6,197 nt of DNA from positions 1-6,197 of the forward strand of contig JAPPKQ010000055.1 in assembly GCA_028819945.1 (NCBI GenBank). Direction: 5' to 3'. The DNA is from a bacterium. Lineage in GTDB: Bacteria > Actinomycetota > Acidimicrobiia > Acidimicrobiales > CATQHL01. Each line of letters begins with the position of its first letter. Positions within the stretch are counted from its first letter, which is position 1. This document shows, piece after piece, positions 1 to 4,493 of the stretch. The translations under genes and the position numbers were made by a program. The notes beneath the pieces were generated by a model that was not told where the DNA came from, did not search any database, and saw only the letters and a list, made by a program, of their open reading frames with translations.

Positions 1-277
1 CGTCTGCATCGGTCGCCCAGTGCACGTGCCCGCCGAGCGCGCCGAGGTTGTCCGACCACTGCTCCAGCAGCTCCGGGAGACGCTGCAGGGTCGCCGCCCT
101 GATGGCCGAGGCGGCGTCGCGCAGCTCATCCGCGTTGGCCAGCTCGGCGACCGCCTCGTGACGGCGCTGCACCATGAGGCCCGTGCCGCGGGCGACGGCG
201 GCCCGCATGCGCTCGTCGGCGAGGGCGCGGTCGGCGCGGCGACCGAAGCTCACCGGCGTCGCGGTCGGAGTGCTCAT
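1..277 (-). CDS. lutB: LutB, iron-sulfur protein of lactate utilization (N-terminal part, cut by window edge)
   Basis: Only the first 92 residues are inside the window; the gene continues past position 1. LutB is the ferredoxin-like, LUD-domain subunit of the cytoplasmic LutABC complex that oxidizes L-lactate to pyruvate. Seen here: an Arg/Ala-rich N-terminus with FGRRADRALADERMRAAV, then RRHEAVAELANADELRDAA, then LPELLEQWSDNLGALGGHVHWA. These match the order and spacing of the N-terminus of Bacillus LutB (regions like [47 protein letters not shown]), recalled from memory. The LUD fold proper and the 4Fe-4S cysteine motifs lie outside the window, so they cannot be checked. The ATG start at 275-277 fits the family's N-terminus but has no clear Shine-Dalgarno sequence. 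The gene is 124 nt downstream of lutA on the same strand and is probably co-transcribed with it. Confidence 0.88.
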   Translation of the reverse strand, partial: MSTPTATPVSFGRRADRALADERMRAAVARGTGLMVQRRHEAVAELANADELRDAASAIRAATLQRLPELLEQWSDNLGALGGHVHWATDAD

Positions 278-287
278 GGGATCGTGT

Positions 288-320
288 GACCGGCCCGGTC
301 CGGCGGCGACCGGAGCGGTC
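288..320. promoter_or_regulatory. Tandem GACCG/CGGTC palindromes upstream of lutB (possible operator)
   Basis: Two 13-nt palindromic units lie at 288-300 (GACCGGCCCGGTC, six-base arms around one base) and 308-320 (GACCGGAGCGGTC, five-base arms around three). They match at 11 of 13 positions and are exactly 20 bp apart, about two helical turns. An extra CGGTC half site follows at 327-331. They lie 11-43 nt upstream of the lutB start. The repeat is seen directly; an operator role is inference. The core does not look like the GTNNNAC site of FadR-type GntR regulators such as LldR. Small RNA hairpins in the lutA-lutB transcript are the alternative. Confidence 0.4.
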
Positions 321-401
321 CAGGCGCGGTCACGGCGCCCGGGCCCCGAGCGCGACGACCCGCAGTCCTACGGCGCGCCATCAGCCCGCCGGACGGCGCG
401 C

Positions 402-1169
402 TCACGGCTCTCGGTTCAGCAATGTCGCCACGTGGTCGAAACGCAACCCCAGGCCGCGGCGGCGGGCCCGGCCCTGCAGGTGCAGCAGGCACGAGAGATC
501 GCAGCTCGTCACCTGCTCACACCCGGTTGCGACGAAGCTGTCGAGCTTCTGGTCGGCCATGGCCACCGACACGGCGGGCAGCTTGACCGAGAAGGAGCCG
601 CCGAACCCGCAGCACCGCTCGGCCCCGTCGGCGCTCCGCGTGCGGTGCCCGGCGTCGGCGAGGGCCTGCCTGACCGTCGCCCCCGCACCGAGCTCGCGCA
701 ACGCATGGCATGAGTCGTGGACCACGATGGCCTGGCCTTCTCCGGACCTCCCCCCGGACTCGCCGTCGCCGGTCCTGGCGGGCTGCGGTCCACCCTCGCT
801 GCCTCCGGTCGCGGCCGTCCCTGTCAAGAATGCCGTCAACTCGACCGTCCGTTCCGCCGCTCTGCGCGCAGCCTCGGCATCAGCGGTTCCCTCGAAGAGT
901 TCGGGCCAGTGATGGGACATCATCGTCGCGCAGGATCCGGAGGCCACGACGCATGGCCCGTCACCTTCGCCGAGAGCGCGCAGCGTGCGCCGCGCCACGC
1001 GCCGAGCCTCGGGGGCGTAGCCCGCGTTGTATGCGGGCTGGCCGCAGCAGGTGGCCCCACGTACGGGCCGCGGATCATGGCCGCCGGCGCGCAGCACCCG
1101 CTGCGCCGCCGCTGCCACGTCGGGTCTCAGGAGCTCCACCAGGCAACTCGCGAAGAACTGCACCGCCAC
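402..1169 (-). CDS. lutA: LutA, (Fe-S)-binding CCG-domain protein of lactate utilization
   Basis: LutA is the cysteine-rich (CCG-domain) subunit of LutABC, which couples L-lactate oxidation to electron transfer in the cytoplasm. The 255-aa product has both CCG repeats: ATCCGQPAYNAGY (Cys41-Cys42) and AERCCGFGGSFSVK (Cys186-Cys187). The other expected cysteines are in SCLVEL (Cys9), SGSCATM (Cys80), HDSCHAL (Cys154) and SCDLSCLLHLQG (Cys223, Cys227). Length is close to the family's usual ~240 residues; the excess is a Gly/Ser/Glu-rich linker at about 117-147 between the two repeats. The GTG at 1169 is chosen over the GTG at 1178: it gives MAVQFFASCLVE, which lines up without gaps on Bacillus LutA (MKVSLFVTCLVD), and it has a TAGGGT box 7 nt upstream, suggesting a leaderless transcript. 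The 1178 alternative has GGAG 4 nt upstream. lutB follows on the same strand, and the carboxylase operon diverges. Confidence 0.92.
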   Translation of the reverse strand: MAVQFFASCLVELLRPDVAAAAQRVLRAGGHDPRPVRGATCCGQPAYNAGYAPEARRVARRTLRALGEGDGPCVVASGSCATMMSHHWPELFEGTADAEAARRAAERTVELTAFLTGTAATGGSEGGPQPARTGDGESGGRSGEGQAIVVHDSCHALRELGAGATVRQALADAGHRTRSADGAERCCGFGGSFSVKLPAVSVAMADQKLDSFVATGCEQVTSCDLSCLLHLQGRARRRGLGLRFDHVATLLNREP

Positions 1170-1176
1170 GTCGCGC

Positions 1177-1182
1177 ACCCTA
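1177..1182 (-). promoter_or_regulatory. Candidate -10 box for leaderless lutA
   Basis: On the minus strand TAGGGT (TANNNT) is followed by a 7-nt spacer and then the GTG at 1169. This is the spacing expected when transcription starts on the start codon itself. No good -35 hexamer is seen. The box overlaps the alternative GTG at 1178, so only one of the two readings can be right. Confidence 0.35.
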
Positions 1183-1229
1183 CTCCGAGGCTTCCCGTCG
1201 GACTGTTGCCTGGTCGCGACAACCTGCGA

Positions 1230-1251
1230 GGGAGGGGGGCGGGGGGCCGGG
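1230..1251 (+). other. G-quadruplex motif
   Basis: Four G-runs of 3, 6, 6 and 3 bases (1230-1232, 1234-1239, 1241-1246, 1249-1251) are separated by loops of 1, 1 and 2 bases, which meets the canonical G3+ N1-7 pattern with very short loops. It coincides with the left arm of the inverted repeat, so quadruplex and cruciform/hairpin forms would compete. Whether it folds in the cell is not known from sequence. Confidence 0.6.
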
Positions 1252-1304
1252 CTGCGACGCCTTGCGCCCGCGCGAAGGAGCAGAGCGGCCCCCGCCCCCC
1301 TCCC
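1230..1304. repeat. Long G/C-run inverted repeat between divergent lutA and accD
   Basis: The left arm 1230-1245 (GGGAGGGGGGCGGGGG) is perfectly complementary to the right arm 1289-1304 (CCCCCGCCCCCCTCCC), giving 16 bp with no mismatch. If G1246 is bulged, three more pairs form (1247-1249 with 1286-1288), leaving a loop of about 36 nt. The element sits almost exactly midway between the two divergent starts (1169 and 1354). Neither flanking gene ends here, so an ordinary terminator role for them is unlikely. DNA structure, insulation between promoters, or blocking of antisense readthrough are possibilities, all inferred. Confidence 0.75.
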
Positions 1305-1338
1305 GGACCACGGCCGCGGGCGGGATTGGATGCTCCTG

Positions 1339-1344
1339 TACGCT
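1339..1344 (+). promoter_or_regulatory. Candidate -10 box for the carboxylase operon
   Basis: TACGCT fits TANNNT and lies 9 nt before the ATG at 1354 and 3 nt before the ATG at 1348. No convincing -35 hexamer and no Shine-Dalgarno sequence are present, so a nearly leaderless mRNA starting around 1351-1354 is the simplest reading. Weak evidence. Confidence 0.25.
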
Positions 1345-1353
1345 TCGATGCCT

Positions 1354-2910
1354 ATGGCCGATCATTCCATGGCCGAACGCCTCGCCGAACTCGCCAAGCG
1401 CAAGGAACAGGCCCGCCACGCCGGCCCGGACCGGGCCGTGGAGCGCCAGCACGCCAAGGGCAAGCTCCTGGCCCGCGAGCGCATCGATTACCTGCTCGAC
1501 CCGGGGTCCTTCCACGAACTCGACATGCTGGCCCGGCACCGGGCCACCGAGAGCGGGCTCGCCGAGCGGCCCTACACCGACGGCGTCGTCACCGGCTGGG
1601 GTACCGTCGACGGCCGCAAGGTGTTCGTCTTCGCTCAGGACTTCACCGTCTTCGGAGGCGCCCTGGGCGAGGTTTTCGCCGCCAAGATCCACAAGGTCAT
1701 GGACCTTGCCGTCACCACCGGGGCGCCGGTGATCGGTCTGAACGACGGCGCCGGTGCGCGTATCCAGGAGGGGGTCGTGAGCCTCGACTCCTACGGGGGC
1801 ATCTTCTCGCGCAACGTGCGCGCCTCGGGCGTGGTGCCGCAGATATCGGTGGTCCTCGGGCCGTGCGCGGGCGGTGCCGTCTACAGCCCGGCGATCACCG
1901 ACTTCATCTTCATGGTGCGCGAGAAGTCGCACATGTTCATCACCGGCCCCGACGTGGTGCGTACCGTGACCGGCGAGGAGGTCTCCCTCGAGGATCTCGG
2001 CGGGGCCCGCAGCCACGCAACCAAGTCGGGCGTGGCGACCTTCGTGCGAGACAGCGAGCACGACACCCTCGACGCGGTGAAGGAACTGCTCAGCTTCCTC
2101 CCGTCCAACTACCTCGAGCATCCCCCGCACTACGAACCCCTCGACTCGCCGGACCGCAGCTGCCCCGAACTGCGCACCGTGCTGCCCGCAAGCTCCAACC
2201 TGCCCTACGACATGCGGGATGTGATCGCCTCGGTGCTCGACGACGGCGAGTATCTGGAGTACTTCCCCCACTGGGCGCAGAGCATCGTCTGCACCTTCGG
2301 CCGTCTCGACGGGCACACCGTCGGCGTCGTGGGCAATCAGCCCCGGGTGCTGGCCGGAGTCCTGGACATCGAGTCATCCTCCAAGGCGGCGCGGTTCGTC
2401 CGCACCTGCGACGCTTTCGGCATCCCGCTGTTGACGCTGGTGGACGTGCCGGGGTTCCTGCCGGGCGTGGATCAGGAGTACGGCGGCATCATCCGCCACG
2501 GCGCCAAGCTGCTGTACGCCTACTGCGAGGCGACGGTGCCCCGCATCTCGGTTGTGACCCGCAAGGCCTACGGAGGCGCCTACGTCGTCATGGACTCCAA
2601 GTCCGTGGGCTCGGATCTGTGTTTCGCGTGGCCGTCGGCCGAGTTGGCGGTCATGGGTCCACAGGGCGCCGTGGAGATCCTCCACCGGCGCGAGTTGGCC
2701 GACAGCGAGAACCCCGAGGCCCGCCGCGACGAGTTGGTGGAGGACTACATCGAGCGCTACGCCAACCCGTACGTCGCCGCAGAGCGCGGGTACATCGACG
2801 ACGTCATCGACCCGGCCGACACCAGGCGGAAGATCATCGCCGGTTTCGACGCGTTGCGCAACAAGCGCGCCGAGCGCCCCCGCCGCAAGCACGGCGTCAT
2901 CCCGCTGTGA
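1354..2910 (+). CDS. accD: Acyl-CoA carboxylase carboxyltransferase (beta) subunit, PccB/AccD5 family
   Basis: Carboxyltransferase subunit of a biotin-dependent acyl-CoA carboxylase: it moves CO2 from carboxybiotin on the alpha subunit to an acyl-CoA such as acetyl- or propionyl-CoA, feeding fatty-acid synthesis or methylmalonyl-CoA formation. The 518-aa product is full length. The N-terminal crotonase-like domain carries AKGKLLARERI (34-44), NDGAGARIQEGVVSL (130-144) and GPCAGGAVYSPA (169-180; Gly173-Gly174 oxyanion hole). The C-terminal domain carries LVDVPGFLPGVDQEYGGI (362-379) and TRKAYGGAYVVM (402-413; Gly407-Gly408 oxyanion hole), ending in KKHG-like RKHGVIPL. Residue 411, the substrate-selecting position (Asp in Streptomyces PccB, Ile in AccB), is Val, so acyl specificity is open. 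ATGs at 1330, 1348, 1354 and 1369 are all in frame; none has a good ribosome site, and 1354 best fits a leaderless start. It overlaps the next gene by 4 nt. Confidence 0.95.
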   Translation: MADHSMAERLAELAKRKEQARHAGPDRAVERQHAKGKLLARERIDYLLDPGSFHELDMLARHRATESGLAERPYTDGVVTGWGTVDGRKVFVFAQDFTVFGGALGEVFAAKIHKVMDLAVTTGAPVIGLNDGAGARIQEGVVSLDSYGGIFSRNVRASGVVPQISVVLGPCAGGAVYSPAITDFIFMVREKSHMFITGPDVVRTVTGEEVSLEDLGGARSHATKSGVATFVRDSEHDTLDAVKELLSFLPSNYLEHPPHYEPLDSPDRSCPELRTVLPASSNLPYDMRDVIASVLDDGEYLEYFPHWAQSIVCTFGRLDGHTVGVVGNQPRVLAGVLDIESSSKAARFVRTCDAFGIPLLTLVDVPGFLPGVDQEYGGIIRHGAKLLYAYCEATVPRISVVTRKAYGGAYVVMDSKSVGSDLCFAWPSAELAVMGPQGAVEILHRRELADSENPEARRDELVEDYIERYANPYVAAERGYIDDVIDPADTRRKIIAGFDALRNKRAERPRRKHGVIPL

Positions 2911-3080
2911 GCGACCCGAGCGGCGCCGCCGGGCCGGTCGTCGCGGTGACGCCGCCGCCCACCGACGACGAGGTCGCCGCCATCGCCGCTGCGGCCCGGC
3001 TGCTGCTGCAGCGACCGGAGGCACGCCGAGTCGCTCCGGTGCGGTCCGGGTGGCGGTTCGCCGGCCGCTGGTGGCGCTGA
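2907..3080 (+). CDS. accE: Acyl-CoA carboxylase epsilon-like subunit (57 aa)
   Basis: This small protein begins at a GTG inside the accD stop (GTGA, 2907-2910), so the two are probably translationally coupled; there is no separate ribosome site. In actinobacteria, short epsilon subunits bind the carboxyltransferase hexamer and raise carboxylase activity. Visible pattern: a disordered N-terminus, then TPPPTDDEVAAIAAAARLLL (15-34), one amphipathic helix following a PT-D/E-E-(V/L)-A-A motif as in epsilon subunits, then a basic tail ending WRFAGRWWR. The helix motif and the position right after the beta subunit support the call. The Trp-rich C-terminus resembles what I recall from acidimicrobial homologues rather than the Streptomyces form. 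It is too short for sequence alone to be decisive. Confidence 0.72.
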   Translation: MSDPSGAAGPVVAVTPPPTDDEVAAIAAAARLLLQRPEARRVAPVRSGWRFAGRWWR

Positions 3081-3092
3081 GCGCCCGCCCGG

Positions 3093-3118
3093 CGATGCCC
3101 GAGGACATCGGGGCATCG
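3093..3118 (+). other. Hairpin over the methyltransferase-like gene start
   Basis: CGATGCCC (3093-3100) and GGGCATCG (3111-3118) form a perfect 8-bp stem with a 10-nt loop. The stem includes the ATG at 3095, the chosen start of the next gene, and begins 13 nt after the epsilon-gene stop. In the mRNA it would hide that start until ribosomes finishing the upstream gene open it. The stem is seen; the regulatory effect is inference. Confidence 0.35.
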
Positions 3119-3706
3119 GGGGAGCGGGATTGGACGCTGGCCGATCCCGGCTCGAACATGCGTTTGGCCGGTGGCAGCGGGACGCTCCGGCGCCTGCTGC
3201 GGCCCGAGGTGCTCGAGATTCAGCGCCGGGCAACCGGCAGGGTCCTGGACATCGGCGGCCCGCTGGCCGGCGGCTTCGCCTACGACTCGGTCAACGAGTT
3301 GGTGGTGGCCCCGCCGCAGTCGTTGGGCGAGGGGGCCGACGAACCGTTCGACGTGGTCTGCTCGTTCGGGGCCATGGCGGCTGCTCCGTGCCTGGAGACG
3401 CTCGTGGCGATGCTGCGGCCGCTGGTGGCCCCCGACGGGCGGCTGCTCTTCGTGGAGCTCGACGGCGACGCCCGCCGCTGGCGCCGGCGTCTGGACGGCC
3501 TCGCCCGGCGCCGCTGGGGCATGTCGATGGCGCGCCACGTCACCGCGGCGCTGTGGGCGGGCGGCTTCGAAGTGACCTCATTGGACCGGCGTCCGTTGCG
3601 AGGACGCGCCAAGAGTCTGTTGCGGGTGGTCGTTGGCACCGCCCGGCCCGATCCGCACCGGCTGGCCGGGCAGGCTGACCGGAGCGCTGCAGGAGTGGCG
3701 CCGTGA
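3095..3706 (+). CDS. Degenerate class I SAM-dependent methyltransferase-like protein
   Basis: The 203-aa product keeps recognizable pieces of a class I (Rossmann) methyltransferase: GRVLDIGGPLAGG (48-60) where motif I VLD(V/I)GxGxG is expected, PFDVVCSFGAM (84-94) like the beta4 segment, LRPLVAPDGRLLFVEL (107-122) like the LkPGGrlvi segment, and a C-terminal HVTAALWAGGFEV (148-160) helix-strand. Only about 34 residues separate the motif I Asp from the FDVV Asp, where about 65 is normal, so the beta2 to beta3 part of the SAM-binding core is missing or heavily reduced, and the glycine loop is altered. It may not bind SAM. The reading frame is intact with normal codon use, so it is not an obvious pseudogene. 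GTGs at 3071 and 3050 are alternative starts that overlap accE. It overlaps the next gene by 4 nt. No specific substrate can be assigned. Confidence 0.7.
   Translation: MPEDIGASGERDWTLADPGSNMRLAGGSGTLRRLLRPEVLEIQRRATGRVLDIGGPLAGGFAYDSVNELVVAPPQSLGEGADEPFDVVCSFGAMAAAPCLETLVAMLRPLVAPDGRLLFVELDGDARRWRRRLDGLARRRWGMSMARHVTAALWAGGFEVTSLDRRPLRGRAKSLLRVVVGTARPDPHRLAGQADRSAAGVAP
3691..3695 (+). promoter_or_regulatory. Strong ribosome binding site for the S51-like gene
   Basis: AGGAG sits 7 nt before the GTG at 3703, inside the end of the methyltransferase-like gene. It is the clearest Shine-Dalgarno sequence in the window and fixes the GTG start, which overlaps the preceding stop as GTGA. Confidence 0.75.
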
Positions 3707-4365
3707 GCCGGGGGACCCTGGCGTTCGTCGGGGGTGACGAGTTCTCCGCGGGCTGCGATTTCGACGCCGTCCTGCTGGCGGAGTGCGGAGCGCGGGAGGT
3801 CGTGGTGCTGCCGACCGCCACGGCGTATGAGAACCCCGCCAAGCTGCGGGCCCGCGCCGAGGAGTGGTTCGGGTCGCTCGGGGTCGTCTGCCGCTGGCTC
3901 GACGTCTACCGGCGGGCCGATGCCGACGATCCGCAGGCGGCCGCCGCGGTGGCGGGGGCGACCATGATCTACCTCACCGGGGGCTCGCCCCTGCACGCCC
4001 GCTCCACCCTGCTCCGCACCGCCGTCTGGGAGGCCCTGGTCGGCGCGTCCGCCGCGGGAGCGACCGTTGCCGGCTCGGCCGCCGGTGGGAACGTGCTGTG
4101 CGACCATATGGTCGACGTGCGCGGTGGTGCCTTCACGCTCGGTCTCGGCCTCACCGACGAGTTGGCCATCATCTCGCGCGCCGAGACCCTGTCGGCCGAG
4201 CGCATCTCCCGGACGGTCCAGCTGGCGCCACCGGACCTGCTCGTGGCCGCCGTCAACGAACGCAGCGCGCTGATTCGCAGACCCGAAGGTCCCTGGGAGA
4301 TTGCCGGCGAGGTGACGCTTTTCCGCGACGGAGCGAGGATCAGCCCGGAGGATCTGGCCGACTGA
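3703..4365 (+). CDS. Peptidase S51 / dipeptidase E-like protein, probably inactive
   Basis: This 220-aa protein has the type 1 glutamine amidotransferase-like fold of the S51 family (dipeptidase E, cyanophycinase). Visible in order: LAFVGGDEFSAGCDF (6-20), VVVLPTATAYENP (33-45), IYLTGGSPLHARSTLL (89-104), the nucleophile-elbow region VAGSAAGGNVLCD (122-134), GGAFTLGLGL (141-150), and VAAVNERSALIRR (181-193). In active members the elbow reads G-x-S-x-G; here it is G124-S-A126-A-G128, so the nucleophile Ser is Ala. The following VPH-like motif with the catalytic His reads I157-S-R159. Only the acidic residue (Glu186) appears kept. Loss of peptidase activity is therefore predicted, by motif alignment from memory. 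Ser125 is one position off and unlikely to substitute. Length is normal for the family and the frame is clean. It is the last gene of the operon, translationally coupled to the methyltransferase-like gene; the terminator hairpin follows 70 nt later. Confidence 0.85.
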   Translation: MSRGTLAFVGGDEFSAGCDFDAVLLAECGAREVVVLPTATAYENPAKLRARAEEWFGSLGVVCRWLDVYRRADADDPQAAAAVAGATMIYLTGGSPLHARSTLLRTAVWEALVGASAAGATVAGSAAGGNVLCDHMVDVRGGAFTLGLGLTDELAIISRAETLSAERISRTVQLAPPDLLVAAVNERSALIRRPEGPWEIAGEVTLFRDGARISPEDLAD

Positions 4366-4435
4366 ACCGGCAGATCGACAGCAAGGCACCACGGCCGGCA
4401 TCCCGGTGAGTCCACCCGTCGGGGACCGAGCTGTA

Positions 4436-4474
4436 ACCCCGCAAATCCAAAGTGCTAACTCGGATTTGCGGGGT
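4436..4474. terminator. Bidirectional terminator hairpin between convergent genes
   Basis: ACCCCGCAAATCC (4436-4448) pairs perfectly with GGATTTGCGGGGT (4462-4474): 13 bp with a 13-nt loop. It lies between the stop of the S51-like gene (4365) and the stop of the minus-strand isomerase gene (4494), where both transcripts must end. There is no T-run on either strand, which is common for GC-rich actinobacterial terminators. Confidence 0.75.
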
Positions 4475-4493
4475 ATGTGACAGGGCGGGAGGA

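Noticed and set aside
20..289. Open plus-strand frame opposite the lutB start
   Set aside because: Antisense to a clear LutB N-terminus and with no recognizable protein features.
1226..1306. G/C-run inverted repeat read as a rho-independent terminator
   Set aside because: The flanking genes diverge, so no known transcript ends here; the loop is about 36-43 nt and there is no T-run.
1180..2316. 378-codon open minus-strand frame opposite accD
   Set aside because: Mirror of the accD codon pattern; no recognizable domain, and accD is certain on the other strand.
717..2906. Very long open plus-strand frame running antisense to lutA and then out of frame through accD
   Set aside because: It is a shadow produced by high GC: its translation is Arg/Pro/Gly-rich without family motifs, while lutA and accD in the other frames match known families end to end. 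Only its last 57 codons (from 2907) are a real gene, accE.
4450..4458. AAGTGCTAA resembling the right half of a CIRCE (HrcA) element
   Set aside because: Only one half is present, it lies in the loop of the terminator hairpin between convergent genes, and no heat-shock chaperone gene follows.
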